The notes below the pieces were generated by a model, which saw nothing but the letters and a program-made list of their open reading frames with translations, was not told where the DNA came from and made no database searches. The position numbers were made by a program, and so were the translations under genes. This document shows, one piece after another, positions 13,701 through 23,664 of a stretch of 55,817 bases of DNA. Every line of letters starts with the position of its first letter. Within the stretch, counting starts at the first letter, position 1. The stretch is from Pelomyxa schiedti (lineage: Eukaryota > Evosea > Pelobiontida > Pelomyxidae), in contig JAHLWZ010000671.1 of assembly GCA_020536535.1 (NCBI GenBank), forward strand, positions 4,175 through 59,991. Direction: 5' to 3'.

Positions 13701-16700
13701 GAAAAGAAATGGAGATTTTGCGGGGTTCGTCTGCTGACTACGGTGCACATGTGGTTCGTCACAGAATTTCCAAACTTACAATCAATTCACCTTACTGAAC
13801 TAGACCAAAGTGAAGGAACTAAAATCTTTACAAACCCAACTCAAAGAGGGTTCTTATGAGGCTACTGATGCTATTGACCTCAAAGTGAATAGTATTGCAA
13901 CTCTCTGGAGAGAGGTTACGCAACTGGGGAAATCGAAACTTGCAACACTCCAAAGAGCTGAACAATTGGAACTGAAAAAGCAAGACCTTTCCTCCTCTCT
14001 TGATCGTCTCACAAGCGAAATTTCTGCTTGGTTGCGGATGGTTGAAGACCAAATGGCTGTATTTTCTTTTGGTGATTCTCTGGAAGATTTGTTGGACAAC
14101 ACAAGAAAAGTAGAAACTATGCAAAGGAATTTTGAGGAGACCCTCGCTTCGAAAAAAAACCAAGTAGCAACTGTCATGCATGAAATCAGGGTATATAACA
14201 GCCAGGGGTGGGGAGACACCGACTCACTAATAATACATTTTTACACAAAAGGAGTTGGACAGTAGTTTTGCTCTTTGCTTAGCTCCTGCTGTTGATCAAA
14301 TCTCCAACCAGTGCCAACATACCCAGACTCTCTTTGAACTCTTCACACAAAAATTCAGAGACAAACTCAAAACAGAGCAAGAAATGGATCTGCTTTGCCA
14401 GGATGTTGCTCAGCTTTACCAACAATTTATTGGTCAATCAGAAAATGCCAGTCAAAAACTTACTGGGCTCGTTGGAGAACCCGAAGAGAAAGAGGAATGC
14501 ATTCACTCCATACAGCAGGAGGATATTTCTTTGTGCAGTTCCCTTCTGCAACGTTGTTGTGGAGTTGCAACTTCATGTGATAACCTATACAGTTCAACCC
14601 CCAAAAGCATGTCAATAAAAATAGATGCTATGCAAAGGAAACAAAGGGAACTCGAAGAACTCTGCAAATCTGTTGCAACTACTGTTTCCAAGGAAAAGGA
14701 AGAAAAAGAGATCGCCAGAAAAGAAAAAGAAAGAAGGGCCATACTCCTTGAGCAAAGAAAGAAGGAATTTATTTCAGCAACACAAGTATTTGAAAGCTTC
14801 CTTGATTCACAACTGGAGAGACTGCACGTTCTCCTGGGTATTGTAATTACCTTTTTTCTTGCAGGATTATTTTTTTACACTTCTTTTAGAGGGAGAGATA
14901 GAAGAACCAGAACAAATTTGTCACAGTATCTCTGAAATGTGGCAGGGTGGACAAACTCAACAGAAGCATATGATTCTTGTACGACAACTGCTGTCCGATC
15001 TCCAGTTGGATCAAGATGATGAGTTTTTCAAATCCAATATCCAACATCTTGATATGCTCAATGAGAGATCCGAGAATTTCAATGCTGCAGTAGCTTCTAA
15101 TTTAGTGCTTCTTACAAAAGAAAGTAACGCGAACAGAGAGTACAAAGAAGGTGTCCAACAGGTTGGAGGATATCTTGCGCACCTGATATCCTTTCCTAAT
15201 TTCGTGTTTCACAGCTAACTGCCTGGCTGAACACTTCAATATCCGATCTGGAAGCACTCACCTCTCACCACGGTGTAATACCAACACTGGAGGAATCAAA
15301 AAGAGGCATTCAATTACTCCTTGACTTTTCTGTAATCAAGAAGGAAAAACGCGCCAATTTCGACCAACTTCTCAATTTGTACATTTCCTTCACCTCCGGT
15401 TCGAGTCCCCACAAATGTTGGTCTCCTATGACGGACCTTTCATCTCTTTGGGAACACTTGGAGATGTTAGAAAAACAACAACTCGAAACCCTCTCCGTAG
15501 CCGTCAAAAGGTAGTAATCCCACTCATTTCCTTGTATTTCTAAACAATTGGCAGAGCGGAAAGTCTAGAGCACGCACGAGCAGATTTTGTTATACTTTCT
15601 GGGAACGTTAACAGGTGGCTCATCGATGGAAATCAAAGGTTAGAAGCTGTAGAAAGTTCTGTGGGTGACCACCACCAACAGGTTTTCATTTCCCTTCCAA
15701 CTGAAATTTCTACCATTAAAGGTTTTCCCTCCCCAAAGCTAAGGGACCTTTCTGAAGTTGAGGGAACCACCTTGATTCATACTGAAGAGATGGATAGAAT
15801 TTATTTAAAATTGATAGAATTGTGTGACCCAGACATTCAAGTATAGGAGTTTTTTTCAGTTTCCTTAAACTTTTAAATAGTAATTTTCCCTCTTTTTAAG
15901 TCTTATAAATACGGTATAGGCCATTAGTCTGTCAATGGGCAAAATGCAGGCTGGATTGGGATCACTGAGATCTGATACAACATCACGCAAATTACAAGTG
16001 ACCAAACTTCTTGAAGAAGAGACAAAGAAACGCGTGAGTATCATTGTGGCTAGGTTACTTTCATATTGTGCTAAATCAAAATAGGCACTGCAAGATAGTC
16101 TTCTTCACATAGTGGAAGATTACAGGTGCTGGTTTGATGAAACAAACAAACTCGCTTCTGCAGAATTTCTTGATGACGAAATTGGCACTTATCCAACAAC
16201 TACCATCTGCGACAATTTGCACACAACTCATTCTAATTGGATTTCAACCTCCAATGTCAAACAGCAGGCTGTACTGCAAATTATATCAGAAATAGAAGCA
16301 GTTGGTTCTTCTGTTGGCTCCCCTAAAACGGCATCCGCAATCACACGAAGTGCTGAATACTCAAAGGATCTTGCCACACTACATGCAAAGTTGCAGGAAG
16401 CTATCACCTCCGCCGAATCAAGATGTGAAAGGTATATTCTGAAACAAAAAGAACGCGAGAAGGCGATCTCTTGTTACAACAACGCTTGCCAATTGCTGGA
16501 ACAATTTCTGAATATCGAAACGAAAAAATATATCCAAATGCTTGATGAACCGGGTGTAATAACCGAGCATATCAAGTGTCTGTTTGCCAACAATGATGCA
16601 AAGGCACAAACCATGTTAATCCAATGTGAGCAACTATACCAGAATGACATGGAAGATAAGGTACCAATACTTGCCTTTATAGTGGATACAAACACTGTTT

Positions 16701-19667
16701 AAGCATACATATCTTGCAGCGAAAGTGAACGAACATGTTGAGTTTGTTGTTAGTCTCTTGACAGATTTCGAATTTGAGATAAGAGAAAAGGAAGAGTATC
16801 TCAGGAAAGCACTAGAGTTGAATGAGTGGACAAACAGTGGCTTACAGATTCTTGTGGAAGTCAAAGAGAATGCAACTCTGGATGAACTGACGGTATGCCG
16901 CCAACTGTGTAAGAATGAATGAAAAACCAACGAAACAAACAGGGTCTCCTGGAAAAAGTATCTGCCTATAAATCATGTATTGGAGCGAAAAGAGAAACTT
17001 TTGCAAATCTCGAAGTTGACTTCAAACAAATTGATGATCACATCAAGGTGCAGTATGGGGTGACCCATTTATACTAAACAACCCTAACTTTTTGCTAAAG
17101 GAGCGGGATTGCAACAGACCAGGGTTTTGCCCCCCCCCAACACTGACCCCCACATCACTCTCCCTGGGCCTTGTCAATTTGCAGACAAAGATACAGTCTC
17201 TTGAGGATTTGTTGCAACCTCAGATCTTTTATTTGAAACAAGATCTAGTATCCTTTCCTGCAGAATTTGAACATATCTTTTTGGATCTATTTTCATGGTG
17301 CACCACAACGAAAGCTTCATTGCAGAATTTGGATTGTTGTGGTAGTAGAGGAGCTTATTTACCTTTAGAAAGTCTTAAAAAGATTTGTGAAGATTATACG
17401 TCCAAGAAGGTACCCACTTATTATGATTGGTGTTTCTTACCATGATTTCATTTAGGGGAAATTTGAGCGTATTAGTCAAATCGATAAGCGTTTACACCAA
17501 GCAAGTTTCAGTGGCCACAATGAAAAGTTCTCCCGCCTTTTACATGTTTGGGAAGAAACTTGCACAATTAAAAATGACATGCAGTCAAATCTTGAAGCAA
17601 GGCTAGTTCGTGAAGAGAACGAGAAAAGACAGAAGTTGCACTCGGAACTTAACAATACATCCTCTGAACTGAGTTCATGGGCCAATCAGATCATGGCCGA
17701 CCTCCAGCAAAATAAATTTCTGTTGATGGTCTGGGATGAAATAGTGGCTTACTCCAAAACCTGGGAGATTGAAAAGCCCAAACTCTACTCCGAATTTCAA
17801 GGGAGGAAGGTACACTTGGAGCAGATTGTACATGAATTGATGGTGGGGAAGCAACTCTCCCATTTTTTTTTCTCATATATCCTGAAGGAAATCGGGGAAG
17901 GTGCAATAACTCCTCCACTGAGCAGTTTATCGCAGAATTTTGATACTGCCTTGGAATTGCACACATCTGCTCTGAATAGTCAGATGCAAAAGATGAAGGA
18001 AATAGCCTCATTATATGGAAAGTTTTGTGTTGCTGCCAACAATCTCTCTGATACCATTTCCGACAATTCTGCACACATTACGGCTTTGGTTGGAGTCACT
18101 GACTTTAACAGCGAATTATCCCTTCAGTTCTATGCTGATAGTACAGCCACTCACACCAGACTTGTAGGGGAATGTCAAGAATTAGCCAACAATTTGGCAT
18201 TGCTCGCGAGCACATTATCCACTCCTTCAGCACAAAATACCACTGCACACTTCACAATAACCAAATTATCTTCGAGTGTAGAGTCGTATTCAAGAAAAAT
18301 GAAGGCTCTAATCTCTGCAGCACAAACCGAATTTGAAAGATTGCAGCAAGCAGCTGAACAAGAGGTATTCCGTTCTGCTATTCATGCCAGAACTTCATTG
18401 ACTCACTTTAAGAATGCTACTAATGGCACGGAGAATCCAAGTGAGAACAAGAGTTCAACAGAAACCAACCAACACTCTGCGAGCAGCTCACAGCAGTTGA
18501 ACGTCACTGCAGTCACCACTGATCTCCCTCCAACATCACCGAACCTCTCAGAGGATCGTAGCGCAGTTCCTCAATCGGTTCTCAAAAGCGACGTGATAAT
18601 GAAAGCTCTGCTTGCCATAGATGAATCACAGCGACTGAGTACCTCGGATGAATCCAAAAGTTCAACAAATCAATCTGAGGTGCCAACACCCCCGCCTGCA
18701 CCGCCCAAGGAGGAACAAAGTGGAGATCCCAATGTAAATCTCAATACAAGTACACATGCAACACCAGTCCCGGTTCCAGGTCCAAATCCAAATACAATTT
18801 CAAGTTCAAATCAAACTCCCACAAATCAAAAAAATTCAACACCCACTTCAACTTTGCATCCACCTCTAACCTCGACTTCGAATCCCAACTCCGTAGACAG
18901 CCTACTCACCCGGTTTGGGTACAAAAAACCCACACAACCAGCATCCAAGTCTGAACAACATCCACCATCCAGCACTGAGGAAGCAGCATTATTCTGCTCT
19001 GTTAGTGCTACAGGTAGTGCCATAGACTATGACGACGACGATGATCTTTTCCTCACAGAAGTCAACGTATCTTCCTTTTTTCCTACTCATTGCCCACTCA
19101 CTCCTCACAGTCTGCTTCAGCTTCCCCGGCGAATTTATACTCCACCACAGTCACTGGAAAATCATCACCTGCAACCAATACTGGAAGCTCAAACCCGAAG
19201 GCAAATAGTTCCATGACAACTTCCGGCACTGTGCTCCCTGACGCTTCACCTTCCTCAGGTCTATCAACATCGGCGCCAGTACCACCCCCGCAAAAACCAA
19301 AACACCTCCTTGAACAGAGACCCGAATGGATGCCGGTGTGCTAAGCTTTCCGTCTTATTTGCATACTTCAACCAACCTCCACACAGGACGGAAATGCCAA
19401 ATCTTGCCCTCTTTGCCACGATTCTTTCTCCCTGAGTAGAAGAAAGGTAGAAGACATTATTCTCCATCTTCCTCTTTAATCAATTCCCAAAGCATCACTG
19501 TAGAAAATGTGGACAAGTATTTGACGCCAAGGTATTCTTCCAACGCAACCAAAATTCTTGATCCTAATTTCCTCTTTTAGTGTTGTGCCAAAGTCCCGCT
19601 TCCTCAACTTGGCTACACAAAACCGGTTCTTGTATGCAAAGAGTGTAAACGAATATTCCACCTGTGA
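7702..19667 (+). CDS. Giant RUN domain / spectrin-like repeat / FYVE zinc finger protein
   Basis: This gene of about 12 kb has many short introns and encodes roughly 3,400 residues. The likely start is ATG 7702 (MDARDQLLEHFK); exon 2 begins at 7861 in phase. The N-terminal third of a kilobase-scale exon group (7861-8580) is a RUN domain, including FNVCYTIERILVCGLRK, FGSMELFDYLRAIPNYLPPH and FVRGLLNNNLIADYLNTLMW. RUN domains usually bind small GTPases of the Rab/Rap/Arl type. A disordered Ser/Thr/Pro/Glu-rich stretch of about 480 residues follows (8640-10040), with a poly-Gln run. From about 10040 to 18370 come long helices with a conserved Trp every 100-110 residues or so (FTSWCHQ, FHSWCED, FNLWCDK, LFHWCQD, ISAWLRM, LTAWLNT, LFSWCTT, LSSWANQ). 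That is the pattern of spectrin-type three-helix repeats; at least 13 and perhaps 17 are present. A second Pro/Ser-rich linker precedes a C-terminal FYVE finger (19300-19660) with WMPD, RRKHHCRKCG and VCKEC. The layout suggests an endosomal PI3P-binding GTPase effector. A search with the RUN plus FYVE ends should return RUFY-type proteins. Confidence 0.85.
9693..9716 (+). repeat. CAA trinucleotide run encoding poly-Gln
   Basis: About seven CAA units in a row lie in the disordered linker of the RUN/FYVE gene and encode a short glutamine tract. All units are CAA with no CAG, which fits recent slippage. Confidence 0.8.
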
Positions 19668-19760
19668 CAATATGATAGACACCAACAACACACAAAGATA
19701 CTAATAACAAAGTATTAGCATTACTGTTGTGCCACTATGACACTATTTTTTTTTACCCTC

Positions 19761-21183
19761 TCAACCCTTTTCGTATCTCCAAGGGTGCTGATTCAACCTT
19801 GCTCTGAGTTGTGACTTTACTTCTGGTCCGGCACATATGAATTCAATAGAGTCTAGTGCCCAAGTCCACGCCGTGTGATGCTGCTGGTGCTTGGTTGTTA
19901 TTGCTGTTGTGCCTCTTTTTGGTTCTGTGAGTGCCTCAGCGGTGATTCGGTATAACTTGCTCAGTTTGAATCCCAGAAGGCCAACATTGTCACAGCACAG
20001 AATGAAGGGATGGCCTGTGGAATTCCACTCAGCAACCGGATGGTGCACCCTGACAACATCCGCAATGGCGCTGCGGTTTCCGCACTCGCCTGTGACGAGA
20101 GTGTTTGTAGTTGCTTGTGTCATTGGGGATTCCGCTGATACTGTTGTTGCTGGTGCTGGAGGAATGTGACCATCGCGGCGCATTACGTTGAGGTTGGAGG
20201 AAAGGCAACATTCTATTGGGATGCGGCGGTCGAGGACGCACCGCTTGATGTGGGGAGGCATCAGGACGGCGTGCCCGAGCCTGGCTGGGTGGCAGTTAAG
20301 CAGTGACTCCAGGTCAGTCTCGCCAATGGTCTCGGCAAAGTGGCACACAAAAGATAGGCCCGACTGCTGCGCGAACGCGATGGCGTCGGCGAATTGTGGG
20401 TTGAATGGGTGTTGGTTGGGGTGGAGCCCGCAAAAGTCAATGGCAACAACTCCTCTTTCTTTAAGCATGACGGCGTTCCTCACACAAGTCCATGCTGCTT
20501 CAGGGGTGCCGTCTCTCTTGATGCTCACAATGAGCCTGGAAACGAGTGAAGGCCTGCAGTGGAAACACGGCAGAAAAACGCGGTATGAGTCAGATACTTA
20601 TGTGGGGAGGGTAAACGAGCTCACTGAATTGCATAAAACTCGTGCATTGAATTCAACACACATTCCAGCTTTTCAAGAGATTCCCCGCCTGTGCGAAGTT
20701 CTACATACATGATCCCGTCATCAACGCAATCCTCCAAGTACTCCATAACGATCCTCCTGGTGTTTTGCTTGATGAGTGTGAATGTGCTGATTCAAACACA
20801 AACAAGGAATCATTCACCGTCTGCATTTGTCTGTCTCCACTATCCACAGCACTTTTCACAATAGCAAACCCATGATACTCACTGCATTCTAAAGGGACAC
20901 CATCACAGCACAATGGGATAGCAACCTAATAAATTCAGTCACCATCCATAAATAACAAACCCAATTCCCAAGCACACACAGCCTGTGCCCTGGCCACGGC
21001 AGCGTCTCGTCCCATAATTGGGGTTAGCAGATCCGCAACCGTGGTTATCCGCACTGACCCACCCAAGTGGGCGTGGAGTTCGACCTTGGGCAACGTACTC
21101 CACCCGCCATCTACATCCTCACCACTACACATTGGTTTCGCGGAAATCGGATTCCCGCAGAACTCAGACGTTCTCAACTTCAT
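19761..21183 (-). CDS. Adenosine deaminase family enzyme (ADAL-like)
   Basis: This family hydrolytically deaminates adenosine or N6-methyl-AMP at a zinc-containing TIM-barrel active site. The start is ATG 21183 (MKLRTSEF); three or four exons follow and the stop is at 19761. The metal-binding HxH is in LPKVELHAHLGGSVR. A middle exon (about 20760-20610) reads YLEDCVDDGIMYVELRTGGE. The last exon holds FCGLHPNQHPF, the catalytic Glu in SFVCHFAETIG, the active-site His in RLGHAVLMPP, and IECCLSSNLNV. The SSNxNV block matches the ADAL/bacterial branch rather than mammalian ADA1. The usual (S/T)DD pair that closes the metal site appears as CCDNVGLLG, so the second Asp is Asn. There is also an insertion of roughly 40 residues after NVMRRDG, rich in Thr, Ala and Pro. 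The enzyme may be altered in substrate or activity. It ends tail to tail with the RUN/FYVE gene. Confidence 0.87.
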
Positions 21184-21423
21184 CCATTCGTCCGCATACA
21201 ATATCCTTCCAGACCAAAGGAATTAAAAAAAATTCCACTTTTTCTTTTGTGAGCAAGGGCGCGCAATGGAGCCGTATGGTGGAGCCCACCTGGCAGACAA
21301 CGTGGTTTTATCTGTCTTCTAAGAAAGAAAACTGTAAAGCCAAGCTGGCTGGCGTGGGATCCCCAACTACTCAAAAGCGTCCCTCAGAGCACGTGAACCT
21401 AGATGTGCCACTTTTTTTTTTCA

Positions 21424-23593
21424 GCAAAGACTGTGCCCCAGTGGTACTTGTGGGATATCTCAGATAGAAACTCTCCTTGAGTCTCGACAGCGTTGTTGTG
21501 ACTTTGAGGACGGCAACAGGGGTATCTTGGTGGAGTCGGCCTATTGTGCAGCATATTCACTGCGAACCAGCCTCTTGGCTTGTGAATCCATGTGCGTGGC
21601 CAAATCCTTGCAATGTAACCCTTGAAGGAGTTTATGACACTGTGAGTACTTCAATATTTATTTTCCTCGCCAATGATTTCCTCAAGGGTACATAGCAGTA
21701 ATCAATTTGAGGGGGAGCTACCAGCAAGCTCGAGAAATCTAACGACAATATGTAATTTGTGAGTTTTTGGATGTGAAATAACTACACCAAGAAAACTGGA
21801 TGGAAACCAGTTCACCGGATCGATTCCAAGCTGGCTTGTTAATACAGATACATTATTTACCTTGTGTGGTAGTCTTTCTGCTACTACCATTGGTAATTTT
21901 TATTTTTGTAGTGACGGATTCGACAACCAGTTTTCGGGGGCTTTGCCTGATGTTTATCGCTATACGGTCCAACTTCAAACCCTGTTTGCCATCATCTTTT
22001 TTCAAAAACCTAGTGATTTCTTCAAGTATCCTCGGAAAGAACAATCTTACTAGCTCTATACCGTCAACCCTATCACAGTTAACACAACTGAGGAACCTGG
22101 ATTTGCAGTTGAATAATCTCAACGGTTCGATTCCCGAACAAATTACATCTATCCCCTCATTGGGCACATTGTAAAACGTTTCTCAGTAATTCCCGTCAGG
22201 TTCATTCATTTCAGGATCTTGGACAGCAATGAATTAGCAGGATCTCTTCTGCATACCATTAATTTTCATCTCCTGTCAATATGGTTTGAATGCTCTCAGT
22301 AATTCAGGCTCCTCAAACAATTTTCCACCAACCTTTATTTGCGCAGGAAACTTTCCCAAAATAAACTGAACGGAACATAGGTTCTCCCTACGAAGCAAGC
22401 TATAGGATTTGTAAGTGAAAAATTGGAATAAATCCATTTTTGACCGTTTGGTAGTAATGCCGAGTTTAATCTGTTTATGGGTTCGACTGGAGTGATATTT
22501 GTGATACCGTCTCTTCTTGGAGTGAATCATTCTCACTGTCACTTTAGTCATCAACATCCTTATCTCTTTTGAGTTCAACTTCACTGTCGCTATCTGACTC
22601 CTATTCGACATCTCAGTCACTTTCTTCATCCGCTTCCCTATCTGAGATTACTCCGATTCAACCTCTCCATCTCTCATTCGACCTCTGTATCCCAGTCCAC
22701 ATCTACATCCCACTCCAAATCATCATCTCACTCCGTTTCCATGTCCCAGTCAGAATCCTTCCACATCACATTCCACATCTTGGTCTTTATCCACTTCAGG
22801 TTCCAAGTCTGTCTCCAATTCAATTTCAGTTCCAGTTCCACGGTCTTCATCTCATTCCAGCTCTGTATCAAATTCCAAGTCCCTGTCTAGTTCCACTTCA
22901 CTCTCCGTACCAAAATCGTGTGTAGAGCAAGCCTTTAACCACATCAAAAAGTGCCATAATGAGCACACAGAGTGCCAAGACATACCCAGCTACTTCGGCA
23001 AGACATTGCTCGATCTCTCAGCATACCCACCACCGACGTCTCCATCGTCGCAATTCGCACGTACCCGCTGGACTGAGGCATTCAGCGAATGGAATGAGGT
23101 CAAAGAAGGAACTAGAGCAGACAGCTTGATAACGATGTTCAACGTAACCACAACCGTGTCATACATCATAGACACAACGAGACACAACGAGACACAACGG
23201 ATTACCACTCAGCAGACGACCTCGTCGACGCCATGGGCACTCTCCCCTTCCCCCTCTCCAAGGGGTTCTGTTATTCTCCTACTTTACTTTGTTCCTGAGC
23301 CTGGGTGATGGTGACGTAACATCTACTGTGACTTGGTGGATATCCTCCACAGGATCCCTCTCACAGCTCTTGAGGGATATAACATTCAACGTTCTGGTAA
23401 CGAAAAATAGGTGACGAGCCACATTGATCCTGATTCGCTTGTTGTAGTTTCATTTGGCTCTGGCTCTGAATCTTGGTTGTATTCCTCCTCGGAAGGTACA
23501 GACACTAGTGTGAGCAGAGGCCATATCCAGAAGCCCCTCATCATTTGTGTGTTGCACATTTTTGGTTTTTCCTTCGCCATGTTCTATGTGTAA
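21424..23593 (+). CDS. Leucine-rich repeat surface protein, Ser-rich stalk (model uncertain)
   Basis: A cap-like segment (SWLVNPCAWPNPCNVT, about 21570-21640) resembles the start of plant-type LRR ectodomains. Then come about six 24-residue plant-type LRRs of the LxxNxLxGxIP form: NQFEGELPAS, LDGNQFTGSIPSWL, FDNQFSGALPDVY, LGKNNLTSSIPSTL, LQLNNLNGSIPEQI and LDSNELAGSLLHT. Most sit in their own small exon, with introns at matching places in the repeat. From about 22560 a Ser/Thr-rich region follows (SLSSSASLSE, HSTSVSQSTSTSHSKSSSH, SKSVSNSISVPVP). Its Ser-rich reading moves between frames, so it has either unseen introns or frameshifts. A globular piece with CVEQAFNHIKKCHNEHTEC follows. The end reads KPLIICVLHIFGFSFAMFYV and could be a membrane or GPI-anchor signal. 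The 5' end is not resolved; an ATG at 21279 is one option. It is likely a cell-surface adhesion or recognition protein, or a decaying copy of one. Confidence 0.5.
23171..23200 (+). repeat. Three tandem copies of a 10-base unit
   Basis: The unit GACACAACGA is repeated three times, the last copy ending in G, inside the presumed coding part of the LRR gene. Ten is not a multiple of three, so gain or loss of a copy would shift the frame. Confidence 0.85.
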
Positions 23594-23664
23594 AAAAAAA
23601 AGAAATGTGAATCGTGCAAGATACAGTGTTTCTTTTATTTCTTCTAAGGAACTTTTACGTTGCC

